A DNA stretch of 64,000 nt from Lamellibrachia satsuma (GCA_033239005.1 BSQZ01000104.1:1541501-1605500), one strand, 5' to 3'. Positions 11,132 to 24,560 are shown, counted from the stretch's first letter. Notes: generated by a model not told the origin, from the letters alone. Made by a program: numbers and translations.

Positions 11132-12341
11132 GTATGTTCTTCCAATTTGTCCAACTAAACACATTGTCCACATCTCACACAGTTTACTATGTAGAGTGAT
11201 TGTAGACACAATGTAAAAAAGATAAAGGTACGTTCTTATGTAGCGTGGACGTGGTAGCCAGTCCTTGCTGTTCATAGCACTTTACACCCCGGCAGACCTG
11301 TTCATTCCAACATTAACTCCACTTCTCTAAGAAGCATTCAGCCATGCTGCAATTACTGCGCAAATACTATTCGACCTCATATTCGTTCACATATCCACCA
11401 CTGTCTATAGCCAGGTACTAATTTACAGCTGAGTGAACCGAGGCAAAGTGGAGTAAACAAAATTGGCCAAGCTTTGAAATGGCAAATGGATTCGAAACTG
11501 GGTTCTCTCGATTGGGAGTCCAATGTTCCAACCGTATGCCACAGTGCCCCATGCAATAATGTTAAAATGCACAAAATATTTATTCATGAAAAGTGGATAG
11601 CTGTGGTCAGATCACACATTTTTTACAGAGGTTACAGTGTTTTTACTGCAGAACACAGAACGTTTTGTATTTAAATTTTCTGAAAATCTGGTATGTTTGT
11701 ATTTATTCTTTTATCAACTTGCAGAAAAAAAAATTCTCAACATAATAAACATCCAGCATGCTTCCCATTATGTGATGCACAAAACAACCAGGTCTTGTGA
11801 CCTTATGTTGCTAGCCAGCCACTAGAAATTAAAATCGAACATAACACCACTAGACACTACCAAGACCAACATAGACAAAATTGCAACATTTCCATGCACT
11901 ATAATAATTAGAATGTATAATTGTTTTTATTTAATAATTTAGTGTAATACAAGCAAAACGACCCTGTCGAATGTGACTGTGGAAAGGATTCTCAAGCAAT
12001 GGATCATCTCCTAGAATGCTCTCTCCTACCAGAGCATTGTAGACCAGACGTTGTGACAGTTTACAACTCCTGTGCCAGAGCGTGTGTTCTGCAGTTGCAG
12101 GGAAATGTGTAGTGGCACGAGAGGAGTAGTGAAACAATCCTTGACATTCCAACAGCAAATATTAAAAATGCAATTACTTTAGTACAACATTTTTTTAATA
12201 AGCTTTATGTATAATATTGGTAAACAATTTAGCAATCGATACTCTTGTAAAGTTTTGTTGTTTGATGTTGTCCAGTGGAGGTTTTGTTCAGTGCGGTTTT
12301 GTTCTGTGGTGGTTTTGACCAGTGTGAGTTTTTCCATTTAG
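11132..12341. other. TRMT44 intron, no other gene seen
   Basis: AT-rich intron with several fortuitous open frames. I see no repeat that I can classify. Confidence 0.6.
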
Positions 12342-12527
12342 GTCATCGTATATGTGCCTTCCTTCTTTGTCCTTCCCTGTTGCCACTGGGACTTTGCGGG
12401 GAAGTTCCGCTATAAGGAAGCGGGCAGAAGTCAATATCGAACTTATCTGGAGTTTGTGAGGAATGTTGGTGAAACATGTGGCTTCCATGTCCAGGAAGAC
12501 ACGCTGCAGATACCGTCCACTAAACGG
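12342..12527 (+). CDS. TRMT44: TRMT44 exon H, with a frame error near its 5' end
   Basis: Borders are TTTAG and GTCAGT. Spliced to exon G in phase, it starts SSYMC as expected, but the rest of the exon (FFVLPCCHWDF to IPSTKR) is in another frame. The switch lies in the short pyrimidine run near 12357-12364. The exon is 186 bases; the phase needs 184 or 187. The other conserved residues are unchanged. Confidence 0.8.
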
Positions 12528-12839
12528 GTCAGTATAATTTAAGGTCTCGTGAAGTTAATTTGTTAATGATTCTCACAAAATCATGGTGAATCTTCTACAG
12601 CATTAACCCAAGTTTTGGTGCCAGTCAATTGGAATTCTTGTACTTATGTTAGAAGTAGATTATAGCATGATAGTTTATAATGACTAGTGCTGAACTAATA
12701 CATGACAATATTGAATTTATAAACCATATGCAAACAATCCTTTTAATCCCTTATTTACAACTTTGTTATTGTTTCTTAATAATTATCATGGTGAGGCCAT
12801 ATTCACTAATTTCATACACACACCTTTAAATAGGCTTGT

Positions 12840-13135
12840 AATATCTGGATCTAGTTCAGTGGCATCATGCAGGAACAACCTGAAAGACTCCTGTTCTGCC
12901 AAGAGTATTCTTGTTAAACTAACTGACAAACTTTGTTGAACTTAAATTAAAAAAATATTTTGTCCATATATCATGTTTTGCCAAAGTTCCTTTTAATTTA
13001 ACTTATTAATCATGTTTTTTATTTAATAAATTGTGTATAGTTTTTTAGTTTTCATGCATTCTATGTTAAGCACATTGAGCTTCCAAGTAAACTGCGCTAT
13101 CAAAAATTATTTGTTATTATTAATATAAAGGCTAC
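12840..13135. repeat. Probable SINE/LINE 3' tail debris
   Basis: The block with TTAAGCACATTGAGC, then GCGCTATCAAAAATTATTTG and TTATTATTAAT, resembles the common 3' end CTTTGAG...GCGCTATATAAAT of invertebrate SINEs and LINEs. Its 5' limit is unknown. Confidence 0.4.
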
Positions 13136-13333
13136 AGAGATATTTATAGAGGTTTTGGAGTTTTGGTAAATGTTGATATGCATAAAACCTATTTAGCTTT
13201 AAGTGGTATGTCATGAAAACAATAAATGTTACTTATGTGTACTAAGTGGATATCTTTGAGAAACCGTTTATTGCATTGCTAAAATTCGATGAAGATTGTA
13301 ACTTATCAAGTTAAATTGTTGTTCACCATGTAG

Positions 13334-13465
13334 GTGTGTTTTGTGGGAAGTCTACACATCTACACCAAAGGGTCATTGAAGGAGAAGTATTGTCACATCC
13401 AAGCATACATTGATATGCGGTACCAGAAGAAGGAGTCAACAATGAACTGTACGAATAGTGTATAA
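13334..13465 (+). CDS. TRMT44: TRMT44 last coding exon I
   Basis: It starts after ATGTAG in phase 0 with VCFVGSLHIYTKGSLKEKYC, continuing the IPSTKR motif of exon H, and ends with TAA at 13463-13465. A GTACCA at about 13421 could instead be a donor, so I cannot exclude a longer C-terminus on distant exons. Confidence 0.75.
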   Translation: MCFVGSLHIYTKGSLKEKYCHIQAYIDMRYQKKESTMNCTNSV

Positions 13466-14290
13466 AAGTAGTTATATGTAATTAATATTAAGAAATATGT
13501 GTCACCTAGATGTGTCAAGTAGATGTGTCTCCCAGATGTGAGCTCAATTAACATATATCCTAGGAAACAATAATAAACAAATCACTGTGACGACAATGCT
13601 GAAATTGTCACAATTGTCGTAGTGTTGGTGAATAATTAATGCAATAATTATTATTAAGGAAATCATATCATGTTTGTATTAGATTCATAGACATATTTTA
13701 CCTCATTGGTGTATTTAGATGTGTAGATGTCTGCTAATAAATTGTGCATTTGTAGGTACATTTTGACTCATCAGACATTGTACCACTGGTTTACCTTATC
13801 ACATTTTTATGTTTTGCATCTTTTATAGGGAATGTTCAACGATTTTCATTAGTTGACATTGAGAAACTGAATATATTATTATTTCAAACATCTTGATTGC
13901 TTAAGACATAGTATCCATACAAAACATGTTACTGTTGTGATCTTTTTAAGTTTTAATGTTCGAGGAAGCCAGTTTATTACATATATAGACGCCTTATAAA
14001 ATCAGACCAATAACATTTTATTCACTGTTGTAGGTGAAGTATAAAAAATTTTATAAAATGATTGATTGGTCCGTCAAATTCCTGTTTAATACAATTTCTG
14101 CCAGTAAATATGTTGCAGCAATAAAGATTAAAACATGAAATATAACATTGTTAATTTAAATGTGCTTTGATGTCGATAAATTCAGAGAATTGGGCAATTT
14201 TAATTATCAAAAACCCCCAACTGGTTCCGTATCAGTTAAAAATGTTGAATCTACATATTTTGTAGTGTTGAGTGAATGAACTAATTAACA
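13466..14290. other. TRMT44 3' flank
   Basis: AT-rich DNA with AATAAA-like words near 13565-13575 and 14122 that could serve for polyadenylation. No other gene is visible. Confidence 0.5.
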
Positions 14291-14319
14291 TGTCATGTGT
14301 GCCCAATTACCACGTGTGC

Positions 14320-14480
14320 CCAGCCAGGTGTGTTATTCAGAACACCAACAGGAATTGAACCTGCTACATCACTTCAGTAAAGGCTTAGGAATATTAAAAC
14401 ATGATACAAACCTGCATCAGCACTCCAATAAAGGCTTAGGAATATTAAAACACACAAACGTGTTAGTGAACACCAACAGG
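14320..14480 (-). repeat. tRNA-SINE-like fragment and local tandem duplication
   Basis: On the minus strand the word AGGTTCAATTCCTG resembles pol III box B. AAAGGCTTAGGAATATTAAAACA occurs twice, near 14380 and 14428, as a local duplication of about 48 bases. It is probably SINE debris. Confidence 0.4.
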
Positions 14481-16453
14481 ATTCATACCTGCAAGAACAC
14501 TGAAATTGTGCTCGCTACACAATCGTTTGGGCTGAGATCACTATGCCCATTGTGCTCTGATGCCGAAGTTAGCAGAACTCTCCAAAGAATGCTATCCTGT
14601 ATCTGCGCCGACAGCTCGCTTCAATCCTAGGTGAACCGTGGTCATCAACGCCCGTGTCGCTGCCTGTGTTCTACAGATTGGTGGCATCAACATAGCTTCC
14701 ACTACCGGGAATAATGTGGGCACATCATCCTCTTTCAAAGAGATTTTAGCAACCAGATAACCCAGGGCTGCACCTTTTCTGGTCAGGATCATAGTCGAAA
14801 CAAGTTTTCTCGAAGCAAGCAAAGCCAGCTGTGCTTCGTTGGCTTGACATTTTCTTTTCTTAAGCAAATTTGGCTCTGTAGGGAACTTAAACCAACTACG
14901 TTACTTTATTCTTACTACTGTTATCGCTGTACAGTGGATGAATGGAACGTCTCGTAGCCCTTCCTTATCATCAGTGACATCATGTCAAGGCTTACCGATA
15001 GGCGTGGGAAAATATGGTAGGCCGGTAGAACAGAGTATTATTTGGAATTATTAATTCATAGAATTCTAATGAATTTTTCGGTGTTGTAGAAATACCACAA
15101 GATGTAATATAATATAATTTCAAGCAATCGTTGTTGTTATTCCCTTTAATGAAACAGTACTCAGGGACAACAGAAATATGCACACAAATATTGTGATTGT
15201 AATCATGATTATGATTACTCTGGCATGTAACTGTATGATTACACAACAATTGTCCACGATTACTGAATATGATTATTCAATCTCTGATTAAAATTGCTCT
15301 TTGATAAAAATGTGTTTAGTGGAACTGATGAAAATTAATTGACTCCTGGTTTGAGTCCACAGCTAGTTTATGCTACTACAAAGTGCAGTTGTGGAAGTTT
15401 TCTGTACAACTTCTGGTATGTAGATATGATGGAATACTATTTCATTTTCAGAAACTAAACATGTGATATGTCTTACCATGTGGTGAGAGAGGGAGAAGAC
15501 GTTGGTTATAACGCTGTGTTTCCTAAGGTGGGAGGCTGGCAGGGGAGGTTCTGGGGGGGTGTTGTCACTGTGTGCTGTTGTGCCAGACCCTACAAACAAC
15601 AAATATTCATCATGCATTGTCACAAAATGCCAATAATCATTAATCTGTATTATCTATGTTATGTTATTTGTCATTAATGTTCAGATCTGAATGCACAATT
15701 GGTTTAATAAAAGAGCATGTATTTTTGTTAATCATTGAAAGAATTTACTTTGATCATCAGATCAGATTACTAGCTAAATGCAAAACTACGATTTACATAT
15801 ATGTCACAGTTATGTCAAAAATAATTTAATAATTTGTCCAATGATTACATCAAAACAAAAACAACATAAATTTGCACAAACGAGCTAGCACGCCATAGTG
15901 GATACTAGATAAGTTTGATTTTTCGTAAAATGATTCTAAAACGAGGAAAGCAAAAATTTAAATTAGGAAGGACCTTTAACTAGTTATTAAAACACGAGCA
16001 GGACCACAAGATTAGTACAAACGCATGGTCACCATACAAACAAATGTCACGTAAGTAACACTGCCATCTGAAACATATCTTAACAACAGAAGTTGCAACT
16101 ACAAGCGATGGTCTCACGTATAAACAAATGTCAAGTAACAATCATAAATACTAAAATCCCTTGAATTAAGAAACTGCTTTAATTTGCTCTCCCCTCCGGC
16201 TTAAATTAAATGTAACCAAACATCTAATCAGCACTGAGTAATGCATTAATTACTTTTTATAACACCAACATTCATTCTTCCTTGGATTGAAGTAAGCTTA
16301 TACAAACAATAACACCGGACAGTGAATGGGATTTCGTAAAACCATTGATCTGCTAATTGTAATCAATGTTACTGCTGGGTACTTGCTACATTGGCAAATG
16401 CAACAGGAATTGTAAGAGGCTAATTTGCATCACCAACACTACCCACACTTATC
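14481..16453. other. No gene seen
   Basis: Several medium-length open frames overlap on both strands, for example 14592-14867 minus. None shows a motif I recognise or splice borders that make sense. Confidence 0.4.
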
Positions 16454-18822
16454 CACTTAAGGACAGGTATAACTGTAATTTTCTATCTTTCTTGTTACAA
16501 GTCGTAAAGATATTAATTTTTTTACAAATAAGTATAAAAAAAAAAATTACCCAATTATGACAAGTCACATGACCCAAGATGGCTGCCAAAGATAAATCTA
16601 TAGGGATTTTCATGTCACTATTTCAAGGTTATTTATGGATATAATAAGTTGATATTTTAACAGTATGATGCCAATAAATTATATTTCAACCTGAACTAAA
16701 AGAAACAAGATCAGATCAATATTAAAACAAATACGATTTTTTATGGACACAACGCGCTATATCTATAAATAACTGAACAATACCAATAATTTTAGTCCAA
16801 CTTCTTCACCTTGTATAGCTTCAACAATACGCCAATTTTCACAAACATCAGTCAACAACTTTTCAAGATATCTTGACATAAGACTACATACACGGCTCCA
16901 AAAAAACAAAATGGAGAAAACAGCATTTAAACGCTTGGTACGTGTGTACTGACAACACTACTTCGTTTAGAAAGCTCCAACTTTATAGCTACAATCACTA
17001 GTGCTTGTACCAGCCTGTACAACCTGCCTCCTCTTTCTACTGGTCTTGGCTGCTTCTGTTGCTTGCTTTTCAGCTGACAACACCTGCTTTCGGTCAATGC
17101 CGAGGAAACCTACCATGAAAGCACCATGCTCAAGACTTAGCATCTGAAATATGGACAACCTTCCAATTTTCCCCCATATTATACACAATAGCTGCATCAT
17201 ACACTGCTACTTCTAGCCTCATTCTGCCCACAAACACACTCTTTGGGCATCGATTCCAAATCAAATGGTGGAAACTCTCATTTGAGTTCCACCATAAGTG
17301 CACTTGGACAGCAAACTGTCAGCGCTCAGTGTCTCAAACACAGGTTTGATTGCCTTCAGCACAAACTTGGGCAGAGAGTTCCTGTTGGCTCTGTCCACAT
17401 CACCATTGTGGGCCGGGCACCAGTCACCACAATCACTGTGGTCCTTACCTCGGTGCTTCCAGATGGCCATCACTGTCGTATTCATTTTGCCCACAAGTGT
17501 TTTTCAAGTTCATAACAGCATTACACGCCCTGCATGTAAAATGTACAGCAGTTGCAAGGCCTGCACCCAACTCAGTTGCATCATACCCACTGTGCTGACA
17601 TGTGGGACACGGGAACTGCTGTACGAACTCCACAAGTGGTCGAATGTCAAACAACCGGTATCCACTCAGTGGTTCGTCACCAACTGTTGCAGGATCAGGC
17701 TGTTCAACATGGAGTTTCTGAGCTGACGAGCTCTGTGGCAGTGTCGCTAGCGGCTGAGGTTCAGCAGGTTCAGATGCAGGGGTGACCAATGATCCAGTGT
17801 AGCGAGTGCCATGAAACTGCCTTTTCTTTGGGCGAAAACTCCTCTGTTTTGATGACATCTTCAAACACTTCACTTGAAATATGTTTAGGTAAAAATAGTT
17901 ATAACATGTAAGTCATACATTAGATTATATGGGTTTCTGGCTATTCTGAAAGACATTTTGAAGAGGAAACAAGTACTACATCTGATTTAGCCTAGGTTTA
18001 GCCTACAAGTTCAACTAGAGTATGTCAATGTGCTAGTCTGGACTCTGGTGTAAATGACATTAAACTATAAACTCATAAAGATAATATTTTACGTTAACAA
18101 TTACTATAAGGGACACCAACAACCATCAATGTCATTTGCAGCAATACAACGGCAGACAATACCAACTCAGGCCCAGCTCAGACCAAGAGACTACAACTTC
18201 ATGTTATTGTTAGGCCTACATCTTACGTTTGTTTACAACATTAATAGAGCACTTATTTTTAGTAAATAAACAATTCCTATATATACCTGAAGATGCTTGA
18301 CAATTCCATGTTTGATAGTTGACTGAATGATCACTGTATCTAGTACACCAAGTCAAAAATGAACAGAGCACAACAAATTTTCTATAACTTTCTTCCGCGT
18401 GTTGCCAGATAGGGAATTAATCCAAGACCAAGCCTCGCCATAAGCTCGACTCTGATTGGGTCATCCATGAGGTGCCTCTCTTGCTTTACAGACAACAACC
18501 AATAGAAACCAAGCTTTCAAGAAAACTTGCTGGCTGTATTAAGGATGCTATATAGTACAAAATACGCAGCTTGGTGAAAACCTGATGTAAATTGGTTGAG
18601 TAGATCGTGAGATATATTCATTTAAAATTATGCATGTTTAATTAGGCAAACAATACAAGATAGGTGGTTACTAAAATGCACATTTAATAATATGTATAAG
18701 TTTCATTTAGATGTGAATTTAACAGTGTGCATAGAATGATAACTATGTGTCATTATGGTGAAGAAATAAAAATGTCCATGTAAAAAAAATCATATTTAGG
18801 GGGTTATACATGTCCTTAAGTG
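16454..18822. mobile_element. Mutator-like DNA transposon, decayed, with 20-bp terminal inverted repeats
   Basis: CACTTAAGGACAGGTATAAC at 16454-16473 matches the reverse complement of 18803-18822 at 19 of 20 positions. Between them lies a minus-strand Mutator-like transposase remnant. I could not find a clear 8-10 bp target duplication just outside, so the exact outer limits may differ by a few bases. The subterminal regions carry A/T homopolymers and a CACATGACCC word. Confidence 0.7.
16967..17873 (-). pseudogene. Mutator-like transposase domain remnant
   Basis: The N-terminal part (17873-17445) begins MSSKQRSFRPKKRQFHGTRY and has a CPTCQHSG...CRAC zinc-ribbon-like pair, as in the Mutator-like transposase proteins of cnidarians and molluscs. 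It then jumps directly to the C-terminal part (17494-17261) with HRGKDHSDCGDWCP and LPKFVLKAIKPVFE. After a frameshift at GGTQ come NESFHHLIWNRCPKSVFVG and RLEVAVYDAA, followed by stops and a last fragment at 17200-16967. The central catalytic part of the usual protein is missing. The product cannot be active; it is a relic inside the bounded element. Confidence 0.75.
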
Positions 18823-19792
<970 letters not shown>

Positions 19793-20066
19793 AGTACTCT
19801 TGTAGGTGCAATGGCCCCAAAAATTTGGTCTTTGGTTTCACTTTGAAGCGAAACAACAATCATGGTTTTGGGGTTATGCACCTAAGGGATAATAAAAACT
19901 ACAGTAACCACGTGTGCAACTAAACTTAAGAATATCACGCTAGTGGTTTACTCAGAATGTGTTCTAAAAGTGGGAGATTCTGGTCATTTCTCTGACATGT
20001 TAACCAGCGTTACCAATAAGCGCATGCGCAGTTCTATGAAATCGGGGTAACCTAAACTACAAGCAT

Positions 20067-20932
20067 ACATGTTAAGTCTCCCGGAGTGGCCGGGAGACTC
20101 CCAGAAATCTATCAAATCTCCTGGTCACCCACACGGGACAACAAATCTCCTGGATTTCTGATGAAAAAAAAAATATTTTTGTGTGGCCTCATTTAACAAA
20201 ACTTCACCAATCCATTCTTTTATTCATGCCCACAACTACAGCAAGGCCAAGGGTTATTTTAATCAACGGAGATTTCGCAAAACAGTAGCCTTGTGCCTTG
20301 CTTGCTGCATTGTTTATAATATATATATATATGACATATATATTATATATATACACATATTTTATTTTATTCATATATGTTTGATAATTGTCACATTTGG
20401 AGCACATTATGAATGAAGACATATTTTAAAATAGGTTTTAAAAATAAAAAATCACCCAAGGTCGCAAATGCCTCCATGAATTACTGCCTTCATCACCCAG
20501 GATCATGAACTTTGAAGAAAATAAAATGCTTCAGTTCTAGACCTGCCAGTTAATATTATGTTAGTTGCATGTGTGATAAAATATATAGGCTACCGCCCAT
20601 CAGGTAAGGGATTTTTATTGTACGCTACTATATTTCAGGAGTAGAACAAACTGTTTTATTCCTAGACCATGGCATTAGGAGTAAAACATGTTTTATAATT
20701 ACTAGTCCACACCGAATTTGCCTACTGCCAAAATTATTGTATTAACATGTCAGTTAACAATTTAGTAGTATATGTGCAATATATTTCAAAGTAAAGCTGA
20801 TCAAGCACTTGGTAATTTTTATGCATGACGAGGATGTAAAATACTCCGATTTACGCACAATTCTCTAATACTGTGAGACCCTCCAATTTACACATAAATC
20901 TCCTGCATTTGCATTTCTGAAACTTAACACGT
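20067..20932. mobile_element. Possible DNA transposon with short terminal inverted repeats
   Basis: ACATGTTAAGTCTC at the left is close to the reverse complement of the right end GAAACTTAACACGT. Both ends carry internal repeats of CTCCTGG/ATCTCCTG type words. There is no transposase inside, and I found no convincing target duplication. Confidence 0.35.
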
Positions 20933-22285
20933 GCAATACAATTGATGTATTAAGGGAGGATGGCATAGAACCAAGGCAAAGTCTCAAACAATATACAAAC
21001 GTTTTGTTTTGTCAGAAAGAGAACTAGTTTAGTTAAAAAGGCCAAAATGTGCTACATAAGTTGAATTTGCACTCAAAGAGCATGGCTATATCCTATTGGC
21101 AAGAATAGGAATACGTGTATATAAATATATTTTCATTTGGCGAGTGAATGTTGCCAGATTACCACACTCGTGACGTACTCTTGAGTGCTGAATCAACGTC
21201 CCTATATGCGTATTAATTTTATTTGATGAAAAATTCCACCATACATGCACCTTATTTGGCACTATATAATTATTAGATTTAAACATTTGTGCCAGCCTAC
21301 ATTTTCTGATAATTGTGGCAAATTATGCAGGGCATAATTTTTTTAGGAGAGCAATTGCTTTCACTCCCTATTGCTTGTACTAATCAATTATCCAAGGAGT
21401 GGTTTACCGCTCACGCTAAAATCACTTGCTCCCAAGTGGAGCTGCATGTGGCTCCCTCTGAAGTTTTCATCCATTTGAACAACAGTCATGAATTTAGCGG
21501 GATCTCGTGCTTCCAGATCCTAGATTTTGATCCCAAAGCTTTAAACTGTTAGATTTTCATGATTAGATGAATCGGTCAGAATCCTTAGTTCTCGGGAGTT
21601 CAGTATATTATTAGTTAAAACTCCATTGTGCCTGCGTAAACCGACCGTAAATGGCCGCTGCCTCAAACTGGTCGCAACTAGCTGGTGGCAGTTTCCCCTG
21701 AAACGGGCTTGGCCTTTGGTATAAAACTGTAATGTCCATTTAAAAACGGACAATTCCGGTTTTTTTCAGATATAGAACGCAGCTACTATATCTGCGGCGA
21801 TGAAAATATGCACAACGTTTATGCATATTCGGTAGAAAGACTCGAAATACATTGCGATCCACATAGTTTCTAGGCCTAGGGACGCCTTGGCTTTACGTTG
21901 AGTAAAAATGGTGAAAGATACCTTTGGCGCTAAAAAAGATAAATATACTAATGCATTTTTTGCACTGTACTATTATTTGTTTTGAACAATTTATCACCCT
22001 ATGCTATAATTCAGCACTATACTATTATTAAATTTGACCGATTTGCCACCCTATACTGTTATTTGGCCTATACGTTTATTTGTTGCAAAATGTATCCGGT
22101 AGGGTGTGGCAAAATTTGGTAGCATTTAGTTCAGCAGTTAGTCGCCTGGATTTTTTTAATAGAGGGTCCTGTACACGGCCAGCGACGGCCGTTCCAGGAC
22201 TGCACAAAGCGGCCGTTGTGGGGTCTAATGGGTTAACTGCACCATTGGGAACATGAATTCATATCATGTTATTATGCCCTTCATG
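20933..22285. other. No gene seen
   Basis: Intergenic DNA. CG-rich words near 22180-22215 and a repeated phrase about TTTGCACTGTACTATTATTTG near 21960-22080 suggest old repeat material, not classified. Confidence 0.4.
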
Positions 22286-23020
22286 CAGGGTTGTTTGATT
22301 GAAATCATTTGATTTAAATCATTGATTTAAATCATGATTTAAATCACTAAAAAAAAAATCATTGAGGATTTTTTATCGCTGATTTATATGAATTTATCAC
22401 AAATAATTGTTTACAAGCATCGAGTGTTTGTTTTTAATATATGTTTATACGAGTATGTTTTTAATACAAAACTGTATTGACACCAGATAGCCTGATAGTC
22501 AAATATTTTATGACATTGTGTATGTTTGAGCTATTCCCTTTCTGAATGCAGTGAAGCCATACAAACTTGTCTTCCAGAGGAAGTATCTTTTAAGTCAGAA
22601 GCCCTGAGTTAAAGTCCACTTAGAGCTTGTGCTAGATGTTACCAATTCAGTATGTTGACTCAATTGTTTAATACTGTACCAGTTTGTATGCTGGTTAGAG
22701 ACCCTTAGAGTACACAGAGCAGTGGACAGGTGCTAATTCACCCTCTCAGCAAACAATAATTAGCACTGCTACAGCCACAGACACACAGCATGCTTTCCTT
22801 TCCAAGACAGATTATGCAACTACAGGGGGTGAGGCCTTGTGGACATTGTGTAATATATTATAAGCTAAAATCATGTACCCTCTGTTAAGACAAGAACCCA
22901 AATCGATTTGAATAGACCACGTTTGAAAGAGTTTATACATATAAAAATCTATACAAATGTCTATATACCAGATTTAAAAAAAAAAAAATTAAAAAAAAAT
23001 CATGATTTTTTTCAACCCTG
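22286..23020. mobile_element. Non-autonomous hAT-type DNA transposon (735 bp)
   Basis: It begins CAGGGTTG at 22286 and ends CAACCCTG at 23013-23020. The subterminal regions on both sides are rich in AAATCATGATTT words. The eight bases before it, CCTTCATG, match the eight after it, TCTTCATG, at seven positions, the 8-bp target duplication typical of hAT elements. There is no transposase gene inside, so it would depend on an enzyme supplied elsewhere. Confidence 0.85.
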
Positions 23021-24471
23021 TCTTCATGATTAAAGTAATTTGGATTTTTGACTACAGGATATATGGATTTGATATTTTTATGCCCTCGGACTGTATTAAA
23101 CAGTGATTACTCCTTGCCATGTCGAGACTCACTAGTGAAATGGATTTGATCAAAATTGCATAGTCTCAGTAACTAAACGTAATTTAGATATTAGCCGTGT
23201 GATTTTTTCCGCCCTGTGCAAACGCTTTGGTGCAAGAGTATAGAAAAAAAATGGGAACATGATCATATTTGATGGAATATGTCTACGATATGTTCAAGGT
23301 TCGAATTTAGCAGGGGTTTAGCAATAGTTCCAAAACCTCGGGGTCTGACTGACCCCTCAAATTTTGCAAAAATATTACGATATCGGTGCGTCTAGATGGC
23401 ATAGCACATGTATATTACCTAATTTTATGAATTCAACTAAGAGGCAGTACCAGTGAGGTCTTCATTTCTATGGGAGTCAAAAGTTTGCTGTACTCCGCAA
23501 GATAAACAAACCATTTGTGAACCGCCGTTGAAACTTTTCTATCGATTATATTGTTTTATTGGGGAAAAACTGAAATAATTGGTTGAAAAGTTGTCTGATT
23601 ATACGTGATATGCCAGACACTGAGACAGCCAGGGAAAACACTGCCGAGGTAATAACTGTATGGATGGTTGTGTAGCATTGGTTGAGCATGCTACAAATGG
23701 GATGAAACGTACCAAGGCCAAGCCCCAGGTCAGCGTAAGAAGGTTGCGTTATGACGATCAAATCATAGTGATTGGGATTAACAATTATACTGATTGGGAC
23801 TGAGACTGAGAATTATACTGTTGGGATCAGCATTTAGAATTCATAGTTTCAAACAGCTACTCAATCAATGTTTGTGAACTACAAAATTCTTCCCTCACCT
23901 TTATTCTTTAATGTTTATAACTTATCATAATGTGACTGATTGATGAACGAAATATATAACTGCTTCTGTGAAGTTCTGACAATGACTTATTGTCACTCAA
24001 AGCTGCAAAGATATGGTTTTCTCAGTTGTATTCTTGGGCATTTTGTGGTTGATAATTATTCTAGGTTTTTGTTATTAGTTATGTACTTCAATTGTAATAC
24101 TGTCATTAGCATAAAGTTCAGGGTAAAAAACAGTTTAAGACCATAACATTCTCAAAACGCAAGGATTTCAGAACTTCACGGCTAATTTTCAGTTGGAAAT
24201 TGAAAATTCCATTCTCATCCTTGGTTGTTCATGTCCACGAGATTGGCCAAAAAAGCTTTTAATTTTATTAGTTATTCAATCAATGAAACCATTTTAAATG
24301 GCTAATACTCATGAGCACATATATGCCAGGTGGGGACACAGTCAATAACATTTTTATTATGGCTTTTTTCATGCAAACAGCTTTGGGCCCCCAGCTTTGG
24401 TGGCGGACTCCAAGATTCTGAAAAGTAGGGGTCCGACTGGCCCCAACTAATATTAGGCTAAATCCTATCCC
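23021..24471. other. No gene; possible element ends
   Basis: Near 23306 is GGGTTTAGCAATAG...GGGGTCTGACTGACCC. Near 24430-24470 a similar phrase occurs in reverse orientation (GGGGTCCGACTGGCCCC...GGCTAAATCC). These could be the degenerate ends of a 1.1-kb inserted element. No coding exon is visible. Confidence 0.3.
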
Positions 24472-24503
24472 AAAGTAATGTCAATAAAATCACAAAATAG
24501 CTA
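24472..24503 (+). repeat. Left 32-bp direct repeat flanking the WDR20-like exon
   Basis: It begins AAAGTAATGTCAATAAAAT and matches 25904-25935 at 31 of 32 positions in the same orientation. The pair brackets the damaged exon 24561-25782. Confidence 0.85.
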
Positions 24504-24560
24504 CACTGATCAGGTAAATTGGACAGTGTACTTTACGATAAATATGATAAGTAGACTTAC

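Larger units (their letters stand above)
6949..13465 (+). pseudogene. TRMT44: TRMT44/METTL19 tRNA (uracil-2'-O)-methyltransferase locus, disrupted
   Basis: TRMT44 proteins (yeast Trm44 family) methylate the 2'-hydroxyl of uridine 44 in tRNA-Ser, using S-adenosylmethionine, in the cytoplasm. Conserved family segments appear in order on separate exons: the linker read as KYSERYQDMKARYG, then EPRKFIYEDIAIAAY, the SAM-binding [31 protein letters not shown], the catalytic-region WILGNHSDELTPWIP, FVLPCCHWDF and the IPSTKR end of the fold. Introns have GT-AG borders and agreeing phases between 8741 and 11131. Three defects are visible: an in-frame TAG at 8625-8627, a reading-frame error in the 12342-12527 exon, and a phase mismatch between the exons ending at 7756 and starting near 8562. 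Coding stops at 13465, without the C-terminal extension and CCCH zinc finger of vertebrate TRMT44. It is either a decaying gene or a locus with sequence errors. Family identity is strong; functional status is doubtful. Confidence 0.85.

Noticed and set aside
14592..14867. Minus-strand ORF of 91 codons as a gene
   Set aside because: No recognisable domain, no splice context and no neighbour support; it could be chance.
15363..15677. Overlapping ORFs at 15.4-15.7 kb
   Set aside because: Both strands are open over the same short stretch with no motif; probably chance.
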